DNA of 64,000 nucleotides from an uncultured Oscillospiraceae bacterium (GCA_934561515.1 CAKTGM010000001.1:1-64000), one strand, 5' to 3'; positions 23,482 through 31,440 are shown, numbered from the stretch's first letter. Notes: a model not told the origin generated them from the letters alone. Made by a program: numbers and translations.

Positions 23482-24354
23482 GTGGATTTAAAGCAGCTTG
23501 AATATTTTGTCACCATCGTAGAGGAGGGCACCATCTCCGCCGCGGCAAAAAAGCTCTTTCTCTCCCAGCCGCCGCTGAGTGTAAAAATGCATGAGCTGGA
23601 AAAAGATCTCGGCTGCCAGCTCTTTGAGCGGACGCCGCGGCAGGTCATCCTGACCGAGGCGGGAAAGCTGCTCTATGAGCGCGCGCAAAGCTTATTGAAT
23701 ATGGTAGAGGCCACCAGGGATGAGGTCAGCGCCCTCGGCACGAATGTCGACAGCGTCATCCGCATCGGCATCGTCTCCTCCATGGCCCACAGCAGCATCG
23801 CCGATAAGATCATCGCCTTTACCGCCCAGCACCCCGGCAGCACCGTGGACATTTACGAGGCCAACACCTATCAGCTCATCGAGCGCATCCGCACGCGGAC
23901 CGTGCATTTCAGCATCGTCCGCACGCCCTTCCCCGCCAACCACTTCAAGCAGATCCCCCTCCTTGCCGACCACATCGTAGCCGTTGCGGGCGACCGGTTT
24001 TTTAAGCCCGGTCAGGACGCCGTCTCCATCGAGGAGCTGGCGGAATACCCGCTGATCCTCTACCGCCGCTGGAACAAGCTCGTCCACGAGATCTTCTCGC
24101 AGCACTATCTCTCGCCCCACCTCGCCTGCTGCGTGGACGACGCGCGAACGGCGCTGTTCTTTGCCTCGCGCAACATGGGCGTCGCGCTCATCCCCTCCTC
24201 CGTGCTCTCCCCCAGCGCCGATTCCCCCGCCGTCTACCGCCGCGAGATCAGCGGACACCCGATGGAGACGCACGTTGTATTGCAGTACGACGAGGAGACC
24301 TACATCCCCCAGATCGCAAAGCAGATGATCGCTTTTCTGACCTCGCAGCCCTGA
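23482..24354 (+). CDS. LysR-family transcriptional regulator
   Basis: A 290-residue LysR-type regulator. The N-terminal winged helix begins MDLKQLEYFVTIVEEGTISA and includes LSQPPLSVKMHELEKDLGCQ and LFERTPRQVILTEAG. The effector-binding domain has IRIGIVSSMAHS near residue 92. It is transcribed divergently from the chrA pair, the usual arrangement for controlling the neighbour. The start is a GTG at 23482 behind a G-rich ribosome binding site (GGGGGG); no ATG fits the conserved N-terminus. The effector is unknown. Confidence 0.9.
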   Translation: MDLKQLEYFVTIVEEGTISAAAKKLFLSQPPLSVKMHELEKDLGCQLFERTPRQVILTEAGKLLYERAQSLLNMVEATRDEVSALGTNVDSVIRIGIVSSMAHSSIADKIIAFTAQHPGSTVDIYEANTYQLIERIRTRTVHFSIVRTPFPANHFKQIPLLADHIVAVAGDRFFKPGQDAVSIEELAEYPLILYRRWNKLVHEIFSQHYLSPHLACCVDDARTALFFASRNMGVALIPSSVLSPSADSPAVYRREISGHPMETHVVLQYDEETYIPQIAKQMIAFLTSQP

Positions 24355-24654
24355 CGCGCCCCGCCGCGCGGATGGACGGCTGTGCCAGAAGCGGAACAAA
24401 TTCTGCGTCCAGTGCGGCAGCTTGCCCCGGCCCTTTTCCCCGCGCGGACGCGCAAAAGCGCCTCCTGTGCCGCGCGAACCGCGAGCGCGCCGCCGCGATT
24501 GCCGCATCGTCCCGGAAAGCGCCGCCGCGCCGCCGCGCCCGGCAGGGCGCACCGCCGATGTGCCCCGCCCGCGCGGGCAAGGCGCACGGTCCAGTTCACT
24601 TTACCTGCCGCAGTCCAGCACGATGCGCGCGAGCACGCAAAAACGGAAAATCCC
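24355..24654. other. 300-base stretch without a recognisable gene
   Basis: Between the lysR stop and the ornithine carbamoyltransferase promoter the sequence is very GC-rich. Several open frames exist but all are Arg/Ala/Pro-rich shadows without a ribosome binding site or family resemblance. No clear terminator for lysR was found. Confidence 0.5.
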
Positions 24655-24682
24655 TTGCTTTTTTGACCAAGAATGATATAAT
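24655..24682 (+). promoter_or_regulatory. Promoter of the ornithine carbamoyltransferase gene
   Basis: TTGCTT, 16 bases, TATAAT, with a TG extension (TGATATAAT). The start codon lies about 63 bases downstream. I see no convincing ARG box here. Confidence 0.7.
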
Positions 24683-24745
24683 CATACTAGCATTATTTGG
24701 ATGCTTTATACGAGAGTTTTGAGAAATACAAAGGAGGATTTCCAC

Positions 24746-25741
24746 ATGCCCGTTAATCTGAAAGGCCGCTCTTTCCTTACGCTGAAGGACTTCACCCCCG
24801 ATGAGATCCGCTATATGCTGAATCTCGCCGCCGACTTGAAGGCGAAAAAGCGCGCCGGCATCCGCGGCAACCTGCTCGCCGGCAAGAACATCGTGCTGCT
24901 GTTTGAGAAGACCTCCACCCGCACGCGCTGCGCGTTCGAGGTTGCAGCCTACGACGAGGGCGCAAGCGTCACCTTCCTCGATTCCAAGTCTTCCCAGATG
25001 GGCAAGAAGGAAACGATGGTCGACACCGCCAAGGTCCTTGGCCGCTTCTACGACGGCATCGAGTACCGCGGCTACGACCAGAAGGTCGTCGAGGGTCTGG
25101 CTGCCAACGCCGGCGTTCCCGTCTGGAACGGCCTCACGGACGTTGACCACCCCACCCAGGCGCTGGCCGACATTCTCACCCTCATGGAAAACACCAAGAA
25201 GCCGCTGAGCAAGTGCAAGCTCGTCTTCTGCGGCGACACGCGCAACAACGTTGCCTACTGCCTGATGTACATCTGCGCCAAGCTCGGCATCCACTATGTC
25301 GGCTGGGGCCCGAAGGAGCTCGCTCCCGCGGCTGACGTTGTGGCCTACTGCCGCGAGGTCGGCAAGGAGACCGGCGCCGTCGTCGAGTACGGCGAGGACA
25401 GAGCGCTCATCAAGGGCGCTGACGCTCTCTACACCGACATCTGGGCCTCCATGGGCGAAGAGGACAAGATCCCCGAGCGCGTCAAGCTGCTCACGCCCTT
25501 CAAGGTCACGGGCGACGTGCTCAAGGCCACCGAGAACCCCGACTGCATCTTCCTGCACTGCCTGCCCTCCTTCCACGACTTCGACACCACCATGGCCGCT
25601 TCCCAGAAGGAGCTCGGCTATGATATCCGCGAGGTCACGGACGAGGTCTTCCTCTCCCCCAACTCCAAGGTCTTCGACGAGGCCGAGAACCGTATGCACA
25701 CCATCAAGGCCGTCATGGTCGCCACCATCGGCAACGTGTAA
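24746..25741 (+). CDS. argF: Ornithine carbamoyltransferase
   Basis: A 331-residue carbamoyltransferase. The carbamoyl-phosphate site STRTRCAFEVAAYDEG (about 57-72), the HPTQALAD loop (about 134-141) and the ornithine-site FLHCLPSFHD (about 269-278) are complete. The reaction is ornithine + carbamoyl phosphate to citrulline; with arginine deiminase nearby, the catabolic direction (ArcB) is just as likely as the biosynthetic one. No carbamate kinase (arcC) is in the window. The start at 24746 has AAAGGAGG. It is convergent with argR, and the pair is separated by strong terminators. Confidence 0.93.
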   Translation: MPVNLKGRSFLTLKDFTPDEIRYMLNLAADLKAKKRAGIRGNLLAGKNIVLLFEKTSTRTRCAFEVAAYDEGASVTFLDSKSSQMGKKETMVDTAKVLGRFYDGIEYRGYDQKVVEGLAANAGVPVWNGLTDVDHPTQALADILTLMENTKKPLSKCKLVFCGDTRNNVAYCLMYICAKLGIHYVGWGPKELAPAADVVAYCREVGKETGAVVEYGEDRALIKGADALYTDIWASMGEEDKIPERVKLLTPFKVTGDVLKATENPDCIFLHCLPSFHDFDTTMAASQKELGYDIREVTDEVFLSPNSKVFDEAENRMHTIKAVMVATIGNV

Positions 25742-25752
25742 GCAATCCGATC

Positions 25753-25786
25753 AAAAAGCGCCGGAGCAGTGCTCCGGCGCTTTTTT
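25753..25786 (+). terminator. Terminator of the ornithine carbamoyltransferase gene
   Basis: A 10-bp perfect GC stem (25758-25767 with 25771-25780, loop AGT), A5 before it and T6 after it. Confidence 0.95.
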
Positions 25787-25815
25787 GCCCGCGGCAGGGC
25801 AAAAAAGCAAAAGAC

Positions 25816-25845
25816 GAGAGGCGGATCGCTCCGCCTCTCTTTTTT
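25816..25845. terminator. Bidirectional terminator between argF and argR
   Basis: A 10-bp stem (25816-25825 with 25830-25839, loop TCGC) followed by T6 on the plus strand. On the minus strand T-rich sequence follows after a few bases, so it can end argR transcripts. Upstream, TTTTTTGCCC (25781-25790) can also pair with GGGCAAAAAA (25797-25806), so three hairpins abut. Confidence 0.8.
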
Positions 25846-25857
25846 CGGTTGTACCGG

Positions 25858-26310
25858 CTATCGGCAATACTGCGAAAGCTCCTGGTGAAGCTCGCGCGCT
25901 TCGTTCTCGCCGCGGGCGATGATCGCCACGGAATCGTTGCCCGCAATGCACCCGAGCATCTGCGGCAGACGCATCGCATCAACGGCGGCTCCCGCCGCAT
26001 CGGCAAGGCCGGGCAGCGTTCTGAGCACCACCACAATGCCCGCGTAATCCACGCTGACGCTGCATTCATTCAGTATGACCCGCAGGCGCCTTGCATTGTC
26101 GATGTGGTCCGCCTTGCCGGACACGGCATAGCGGCTGCGGCCGCCGCCGAGCGGCTCTTTGTAGAGGTAGAGCTCCTTGATGTCGCGCGAGACGGTCGTC
26201 TGCTTGCTCTGGATGCCGCACTCGGCCAGACGCGCAATCAGCTCCTCCTGGGTTTCGATGTCGTACTTTTCGATCAACTCCAGGATCTTTTCCTGTCGCT
26301 TGCTTTTCAA
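25858..26310 (-). CDS. argR: Arginine repressor ArgR
   Basis: A 150-residue ArgR/AhrC protein. The N-terminal winged helix (residues 1-70: ILELIEKYDIETQEELIARL, then KQTTVSRDIKELYL) binds ARG boxes. The C-terminal domain binds L-arginine and hexamerises; the region GCIAGNDSV (about 124-132) corresponds to the GTIAGDDT arginine-binding signature. It lies 90 bases downstream of arcA in the same direction, so regulator and catabolic gene probably share a transcript. It may repress biosynthesis and activate catabolism, as AhrC does. Confidence 0.93.
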   Translation of the reverse strand: MKSKRQEKILELIEKYDIETQEELIARLAECGIQSKQTTVSRDIKELYLYKEPLGGGRSRYAVSGKADHIDNARRLRVILNECSVSVDYAGIVVVLRTLPGLADAAGAAVDAMRLPQMLGCIAGNDSVAIIARGENEARELHQELSQYCR

Positions 26311-26354
26311 TCGTTTCGCCCCCTGTCCCTTGATTTGCGCACGGCGCGCTCTCC

Positions 26355-26372
26355 GGCGGGAAGCTTCCCGCC
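26355..26372 (-). other. Palindrome between arcA and argR
   Basis: The 18-base perfect palindrome GGCGGGAAGCTTCCCGCC would form a short hairpin in the arcA-argR mRNA. There is no T-tract, so it is more a processing or stability element than a terminator. Confidence 0.5.
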
Positions 26373-26400
26373 CCGGAAGGTGTTGTCTTCTCTGGGGTTT

Positions 26401-27621
26401 TTACAGATCGTCGCGGTTGACCGGGCAGGACATACAGCGCGGGCCGCCGCGGCCGCGGGAAAGCTCCGCAGACGGGATGGAGATGACGTCGATGCCCTTC
26501 TTGTCGAGCAGCTCGTTGGTCACATAGTTGCGGTCGTAGGTGATGACGCGGCCCGGCGCGATGCAGAGCGTGTTCGAGCCGTCGTTCCACTGCTCGCGCT
26601 GCGCGGCCAGCAGGTCGCCGCCGCCGCAGCGGATGAGGTCGACCGCAGGGAGCTTGAGCTCGAGGGCGAGGATGTCCTTGAGCTCTTCCTTGAGCGCGCG
26701 GAACTTGAGCTCGCCGTGCTCGTCGAGCATCATCTCATAGACGCTCAGCGGGCCCTCGATCTCGGGATGGATGGTGAACTTATCGTAGTCGACCATCGTA
26801 AAGACGGTGTCGAGGTGCATGAAGGCGCGCGTCTCGGGAATGTCGAAGGCGAGGACCTTCTTGAAGCCGGAATTCTGCAAAAGGTTGCGCGCAAAGGTCT
26901 CCGCACCGGAGACGGTCGTGCGCTGGGACAGGCCGACGGCCACAATGTCCTTGGAGAGCACGAGCACGTCGCCGCCCTCGATGGAATAGCTGTCGGAGAG
27001 ATCGTACCACTGCTTGTTCTCCGCGGTAGCAAAGTCGCGGTTGTAGAGGTACATATACTTCAGCAGCAGGCTCTCGCGCTTGCGCGCGGGGGTGTGCATT
27101 CTGTGGATGTTGATGCCCTCGCCCACGCAGGCGCCGGGGTCGCGGGTGAAGTAGAGGTTGGGCATGGGGTCGGAGACGAAGGGATAATCGTCGTCGACGA
27201 GGTCCATGAGGGAGGTGGCCTCCTTGGTGGCGACCTCGCTGCGCTTGATGCCGGCGATCAGCTCGCTGACCATTTCCTTCGGCGGCATATTGAGAAGATA
27301 GCTCGTCATGGACGCGCGCAGGCCCTTGGCGTGGATCTTGCTGATGTTGAGGAAGTCGTTCACCAGCTGGATCTGGCGCACGGGGTCGGAGATGGCCTTG
27401 GCCACTTCATCGACATAGTAGACGACCTCGACGCCGTTTTCACGCAGAACGCGGGCGAAATTGTCGTGCTCCTCCTGCGCGATCTTGAGGTAGGGCACAT
27501 CGTCGAACAGCAGGCGCTCGAGCGTTGCGGGGGTGAGTGCCTCCAGCTCCTTGCCGGGGCGGTGCAGCAGCACCTTGTTGAGCTTTCCGATCTCAGAAAA
27601 ATTGTGGATGCCTGGATACAT
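26401..27621 (-). CDS. arcA: Arginine deiminase
   Basis: A 406-residue arginine deiminase, converting arginine to citrulline and ammonia. Landmarks: FTRDPGACVGEG (about 149-160), EGGDVLVLS (about 209-217), FMHLDTVFTMVD with the catalytic His (about 257-268) and the C-terminal GRGGPRCMSCPV with the catalytic Cys near residue 397. The start at 27621 (MYPGIHNFSEIG) has GAAGGGAG upstream and fits the family; the longer upstream frame does not. With ornithine carbamoyltransferase it can form the first two steps of the ADI pathway; carbamate kinase must be elsewhere. Confidence 0.95.
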   Translation of the reverse strand: MYPGIHNFSEIGKLNKVLLHRPGKELEALTPATLERLLFDDVPYLKIAQEEHDNFARVLRENGVEVVYYVDEVAKAISDPVRQIQLVNDFLNISKIHAKGLRASMTSYLLNMPPKEMVSELIAGIKRSEVATKEATSLMDLVDDDYPFVSDPMPNLYFTRDPGACVGEGINIHRMHTPARKRESLLLKYMYLYNRDFATAENKQWYDLSDSYSIEGGDVLVLSKDIVAVGLSQRTTVSGAETFARNLLQNSGFKKVLAFDIPETRAFMHLDTVFTMVDYDKFTIHPEIEGPLSVYEMMLDEHGELKFRALKEELKDILALELKLPAVDLIRCGGGDLLAAQREQWNDGSNTLCIAPGRVITYDRNYVTNELLDKKGIDVISIPSAELSRGRGGPRCMSCPVNRDDL

Positions 27622-27755
27622 GGTAGTGCTCCCTTCCCGGAGCGCCGGCGGTTCTCTCTTCGGCCGCCCGAACGCTCCCGTCATAATTGTTTTCCCGCGC
27701 CGCTGCCGAAGGGCAGCCTGCGCGCAGCGTAGGTGTTTCCTGAATTTCTGCTCCC

Positions 27756-27784
27756 AGTATAATACTTTATTATAGTGTTGTGAT
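27756..27784 (-). promoter_or_regulatory. arcA promoter with palindromic operator
   Basis: Minus strand ATCACA (27779-27784), 17 bases, TATACT (27756-27761). The spacer and -10 are covered by the perfect 7-bp inverted repeat TATAATA-CTT-TATTATA (27758-27774). It is a strong candidate operator for whichever regulator controls arginine deiminase. A second -10-like TATAAT lies inside the repeat. Confidence 0.5.
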
Positions 27785-27815
27785 GTATCAGCATCAGCAG
27801 CATTTTGTGTGCCAG

Positions 27816-29294
27816 TCACTCGTCCAGTTCTTCTTTTAGCGCTTTGTGCAATACGTCCATGCCCTGCATCAGCCGCTCGTCCGATTCGTAGGAATAATTG
27901 ATGCGGATATGGTCGCGTCCGCCGTTTTTGTAGGGGTAAAAGACGTGGCCGGGGATGAGCGTGACGCCCATGTTATAGGCCCTGCTGATAAAGCGCTTGC
28001 TGTCCACGCCCTCGGGCAGCCTGCACCAGATGTAAACGCCGCCGAGGGGCTTTTCGTACTGCACGCCCAGGGGGGCAAGCTCGTCGAGCTTGCGGCAGAC
28101 AAGGTCGCGCTTGCGGCGGTAATTCTCGCGGAAGGCGGCAAGCGAGCTATAATAGCTGCCGTCGTCGAGATACATACCGAGGAGCTTTTGCGTCAGCCAG
28201 TCCGAGGCCATCAATCGCACGGAGACAAGATAGCTCAGCGCGCGGATGAAGTCGCGGTTGCCCGTGACGAAGGCGAGGCTCAGCCCCGGAACGAAGGTAA
28301 GCGAGAAGGAATAGATGTAAATGACGTTGCCCATCGTGTCGAAGGCCTTGATCGGCGGGAGCTTTTCGCCCTCGTAGGCAAGTTCGCTCGCCGCGTCCTC
28401 CTCCACGATCGGGATGCGGTAGCGGTTGGAAAGCTCAACGATCTTCTTGCGCCGCTCGATCGACAGAATGCGGCCCGTGGGGTCGTGATAACTCGAATTG
28501 ACGAAGATGAGGCTGGGCTTTGTGTGCGCGAGCAGGTTTTCGAGCACCGCGCAGTCCATGCCGTTTTCATCCACCGGCACGGCGAGGATCTTTGCGCCCG
28601 CCAGCCCCATCGCGCGGTACATATCCGGGTGCACGGGCTCTTCCATCACCACGCTGTCGCCGGGGTTGACAAGGAGGGTCACGATGAAATCGAGCGCCTG
28701 ATTCGTCTCGGCCAGCACCTGAATCTCGCCCGAGGAGGCCTTTACGCCCTTTGTTGCAAGGAAGGACACGAGCTTCTGCCGCAGGAAGCGGTCGCCCTTG
28801 TAGGGGCTGAAAAAATACTGGCAGGGGCCGCTGCCCGTCACGAGCGCGGCAATGTCCTGCGCCACGCGCTCGGGCGAGAAGACCTCGCGCGAGGCGATGC
28901 CGCTGCCGAGGGAATAGTGGCTCTCGTCCGTAAAGCGCTGGAAAAGGTCGTCAAAGGTCTTCTCCATGTCGAGGTATTTGTCCGCCACCGCGCCGATCCA
29001 GTTCACGCGCCCCGCGTACGGGGGCGCGCCGTCGCCCTCGCCCTCCTGCGCGTTCTCCGTGTCCGTCACAACGTAGCCTACGCCCTGGCGCGACTCGATC
29101 CAAGCGTCGCTCTTGAGCTCGCTGTAGGCCTTGACGACTGTGTTGCGGTGCACGTCCAATATCTGCGCAAGGGCGCGCTCGCTCGGCAGCGTGCCGCCTC
29201 TGGGCAGCGCGCCGCTGATGATCTGCGCCTTGATCTGATCTGCGATCTGCAAATAGACCGGCACCTTCGCGTCCTTATCGATCTTGATTGTCAT
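27816..29294 (-). CDS. MocR/GabR-type regulator with degenerate PLP site
   Basis: A 492-residue protein: GntR-type winged helix (residues 1-75, with SERALAQILDVHRNTVVKAY), then a fold-type I aminotransferase-like domain. In active MocR/GabR proteins the lysine that holds PLP lies in SFSKTLxPGLR. Here the segment is SFSLTFVPGLS (329-339): Leu332 replaces Lys and Ser339 replaces the phosphate-binding Arg. In EEDAASEL (298-305) Asp300 remains but the usual Tyr is Ala301. The C-terminal IRINYS, which carries the substrate-carboxylate Arg, is kept. So it probably binds a ligand without a PLP Schiff base. It lies between yjiH and arcA, the likely targets. Confidence 0.85.
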   Translation of the reverse strand: MTIKIDKDAKVPVYLQIADQIKAQIISGALPRGGTLPSERALAQILDVHRNTVVKAYSELKSDAWIESRQGVGYVVTDTENAQEGEGDGAPPYAGRVNWIGAVADKYLDMEKTFDDLFQRFTDESHYSLGSGIASREVFSPERVAQDIAALVTGSGPCQYFFSPYKGDRFLRQKLVSFLATKGVKASSGEIQVLAETNQALDFIVTLLVNPGDSVVMEEPVHPDMYRAMGLAGAKILAVPVDENGMDCAVLENLLAHTKPSLIFVNSSYHDPTGRILSIERRKKIVELSNRYRIPIVEEDAASELAYEGEKLPPIKAFDTMGNVIYIYSFSLTFVPGLSLAFVTGNRDFIRALSYLVSVRLMASDWLTQKLLGMYLDDGSYYSSLAAFRENYRRKRDLVCRKLDELAPLGVQYEKPLGGVYIWCRLPEGVDSKRFISRAYNMGVTLIPGHVFYPYKNGGRDHIRINYSYESDERLMQGMDVLHKALKEELDE

Positions 29295-29382
29295 AGGGTT
29301 TTCGTCCCTTTCTGCGGCGGCCGGAGGCAGCCCCTCCGGCGGCGAAAACCATGCTCCGCCGCAGCCTTCCCTGTTTTTTCAC

Positions 29383-29412
29383 ATTTTACCACAAGTCAGG
29401 GATATTTGTACA
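29383..29412 (-). promoter_or_regulatory. Putative promoter of the MocR-type regulator gene
   Basis: Minus strand TGTACA (29407-29412), 18 bases, TAAAAT (29383-29388). The region also holds TACCACAAG and TACAGACAA spaced 22 bases apart, weakly like the yjiH direct repeats. Confidence 0.45.
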
Positions 29413-29440
29413 GACAATTTTGTGCATCTGTTCTATCCGC

Positions 29441-29480
29441 AAAATATAAAAACGGAGAGCGTCCTTCTGGACGCTCTCCG
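29441..29480 (-). terminator. Terminator of yjiH
   Basis: A 12-bp perfect stem (29453-29464 with 29469-29480, loop TTCT) followed on the minus strand by TTTTTATATTTT. Confidence 0.85.
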
Positions 29481-29527
29481 GCTTTTCTGTTGGAGCTTCG
29501 AGCAGAAGCAGCTCTCCGCTTTTGCTC

Positions 29528-30892
29528 TCAGAACATCAGGTGTGCGATGGGGCAGACGATGAGCAGGCTGATAACGGTGCGCTCAAGGAAGATCACGAAC
29601 AGCTCCCAGATGTTGAGGGGAAGCTTGGAGCCGAGGATCAGACCTCCGACCTCAGAGAGGTAGAGGACCTGCGTGACAGAGACGACAGCGACGATGAATC
29701 TGGCCATCTCGCTGGTGGACTCCGCGATCAGGATGGCGGGGGTGAGCATATCGGTGAAGCCGACGATCATCGTGGAGGCAACGGCATTCGCTTCGGGGAC
29801 CTGCAGCAGCTGGAGCAGGGGACGGAACGGGATGCCGAGCCACTCAAAGATGGGGGTGTAGTTGGCAAGGATGAGGGCGATGGTGCCGATGGCCATGACG
29901 GAGGGCAGAACGCCGAACCACATGCTGCAGGCGTTCTTGGCGCCGCTCTTGAAGAACTGGCCGATGCCGCCAAACTCGGAAACGCGCTTCATGGCGAGGT
30001 CCATGCCGTACTGGACGTTGCTCGTGTAGCCCTCGGGGAGGGTGTCGGGAGCGGCCTTGCCTTCGACTAAGTAGGTGTTGGGCTTTTTGCGCAGGGGGTA
30101 GAGGTACGGGCAGATGATCGCGCAGACGATACCAACGAAGCAGACGATCAGGTAGTAGATGCCGAACTTATCGAGCATACCGACCGTATCGAGAACGACG
30201 AGGGTAAAGGTGATGGAAACGGCGGAGAACAGCGTTGCGATGATGCTCGCTTCCTTGGCGGAGTAGTAGCCGCCCTCATACTGGTTGCAGGTGAGCATGA
30301 CGCCGAGCGTACCGTCGCCGATCCAGGAGGTGATGCAGTCGACCGCAGCACGGCCGGGGACCTTGAAGAGGGGACGCATGACACGGGTGAGCAGCGCGCC
30401 GACGAATTCGAGCAGGCCGAAGTCGAGCAGCAGCGGCAGCAGCAGCGCCGCGATGACGAAGATGATGACGAGCGTGGTGAGCAGGTCATAGAGGACAAAG
30501 CCGCCCTGACCGCCGCCGGTGATCATACCGATGAGACCCACACCGTCCTCGCCAACGCCGAGATAGGTGAGCCACACGAAGATGACCGCAAGCACACGAA
30601 TGACGACCCAGATGGGCTTGCAGGCGAAGCATTCCTTCATGATAGAGCTGTTCATGATGAATTTTGGCTTTGCCAGCGCGACGACCGACAGCACGGCCGA
30701 AACGGTGAGGATCAGCACACACAGCAGCGGCAGGAAGCCGCCGATGTAGCCTGAGATGATGTCGGCGATGATCTTGACCACGACGGTCCAATCGCCGGCA
30801 GCGTTCTTCACCGGGATCATAAACAGGACGATACCGGTGATCGACGGGATGATGAACAGAGCTTTCAGTTTTGCATTACTTTTGGTTTCCAT
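29528..30892 (-). CDS. YjiH-family membrane protein (nucleoside-recognition/Gate domain)
   Basis: A 454-residue polytopic protein with about eleven hydrophobic segments. The repeated Gate-type motif is visible (RAAVDCITSWIGDGTLGVMLT near 185-205, and the second half TMIVGFTDMLTPAILIAEST). E. coli YjiH pairs with YjiG; here the single chain contains both halves. The transported compound is unknown. The gene lies upstream of mocR and arcA in the same direction, with its own terminator, and its promoter carries paired TACCAGTAA repeats. A role in uptake or export of arginine, ornithine or citrulline is an inference from context only. Confidence 0.75.
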   Translation of the reverse strand: METKSNAKLKALFIIPSITGIVLFMIPVKNAAGDWTVVVKIIADIISGYIGGFLPLLCVLILTVSAVLSVVALAKPKFIMNSSIMKECFACKPIWVVIRVLAVIFVWLTYLGVGEDGVGLIGMITGGGQGGFVLYDLLTTLVIIFVIAALLLPLLLDFGLLEFVGALLTRVMRPLFKVPGRAAVDCITSWIGDGTLGVMLTCNQYEGGYYSAKEASIIATLFSAVSITFTLVVLDTVGMLDKFGIYYLIVCFVGIVCAIICPYLYPLRKKPNTYLVEGKAAPDTLPEGYTSNVQYGMDLAMKRVSEFGGIGQFFKSGAKNACSMWFGVLPSVMAIGTIALILANYTPIFEWLGIPFRPLLQLLQVPEANAVASTMIVGFTDMLTPAILIAESTSEMARFIVAVVSVTQVLYLSEVGGLILGSKLPLNIWELFVIFLERTVISLLIVCPIAHLMF

Positions 30893-30974
30893 TCTCTCTC
30901 CTCCTTCATATTTGAGTCCTTCCGGCTGGCCCTTTCTTTCGCGCCGGCCGCCGAATAAGTTACTCTTAACACAT

Positions 30975-31002
30975 ACTTTAACCTATTTTATCCACAACGC
31001 AA
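30975..31002 (-). promoter_or_regulatory. Putative yjiH promoter
   Basis: Minus strand TTGCGT (30997-31002), 16 bases, TAAAGT (30975-30980). A weak -35, in keeping with an activated promoter. Confidence 0.45.
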
Positions 31003-31003
31003 G

Positions 31004-31036
31004 TACCAGTAAGACCTTCTATTTGTATACCAGTAA
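31004..31036. promoter_or_regulatory. Paired direct repeats TACCAGTAA upstream of yjiH
   Basis: Two exact copies of TACCAGTAA at 31004-31012 and 31028-31036, 24 bases apart start to start. They abut the -35 element of yjiH on its upstream side. MocR regulators such as GabR bind direct repeats of ATACCA type, so the MocR-type protein encoded at 27816-29294 is the natural candidate. Confidence 0.6.
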
Positions 31037-31135
31037 TAAATTTCTCCATTTTGTCATCTGCTTTTTTGTCGAACTTTACGGCCTTTTCGTGCATTTCCGT
31101 GCCATTTGCCGCTCTGGAAGCGGAAAAGGCGGAGC

Positions 31136-31170
31136 GAGGGCGCGTGATCGCGCCCTCTTTTCTCCTTTTT
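31136..31170. terminator. Hairpin between the small ORF and yjiH
   Basis: A perfect 9-bp GC stem (31136-31144 with 31149-31157). T-rich sequence follows on the plus strand; on the minus strand only GCTCCGCCTTTT follows. It probably ends the minus-strand transcript of the small ORF, though the orientation is uncertain. Confidence 0.5.
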
Positions 31171-31182
31171 GTCGTCTTTTTG

Positions 31183-31404
31183 CTATTGCAAGTTTTCCAT
31201 CTCCGACTTGCCGATCGCCATGCGTTTCCACTCCTCCGGCAGTCCCGGCGCGATCATCGGAAAGAGGTTTTCCGTGTCCGCCGTCGGCTGGATGTTGTAG
31301 GTGCCGTACTTGTTCACGAGATCGGCGCAGTCGTCCGGCCGGCCGAAGCGCGCCTTGAGCATCGGCGTCATGTCGCGCGGAAGGCCCATGTCCTTGCGTT
31401 TCAT
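31183..31404 (-). CDS. Small hypothetical protein (73 aa)
   Basis: An uncharacterised soluble protein with no signal peptide or membrane segment. It begins MKRKDMGLPRDMTPMLKARF and contains CADLVNKYGTYNIQPTAD. It is unusually credible for its size: GGAGGTGATC is placed nine bases before the ATG. That site forms the 3' arm of a perfect stem-loop (31416-31440), so translation may be controlled. It follows the nucleotidyltransferase gene by 57 bases in the same direction and probably shares its transcript. I do not recognise the family. Confidence 0.6.
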   Translation of the reverse strand: MKRKDMGLPRDMTPMLKARFGRPDDCADLVNKYGTYNIQPTADTENLFPMIAPGLPEEWKRMAIGKSEMENLQ

Positions 31405-31415
31405 TGAAAAGATCA

Positions 31416-31440
31416 CCTCCGGACGTAGTATGTCCGGAGG
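31416..31440 (-). promoter_or_regulatory. Stem-loop sequestering the ribosome binding site of the small ORF
   Basis: A perfect 9-bp stem (31416-31424 with 31432-31440, 7-base loop). On the minus strand its 3' arm ends in GGAGG, the Shine-Dalgarno of the ORF ending at 31404, and the 5' arm contains the complementary CCTCC. No T-tract follows directly, so it is not a typical terminator. Confidence 0.6.

Noticed and set aside
24746..27621. Complete arginine deiminase operon
   Set aside because: Only arcA and an ornithine carbamoyltransferase are present, on opposite strands, and no carbamate kinase or ArcD antiporter is seen in the window, so the pathway is not complete here.
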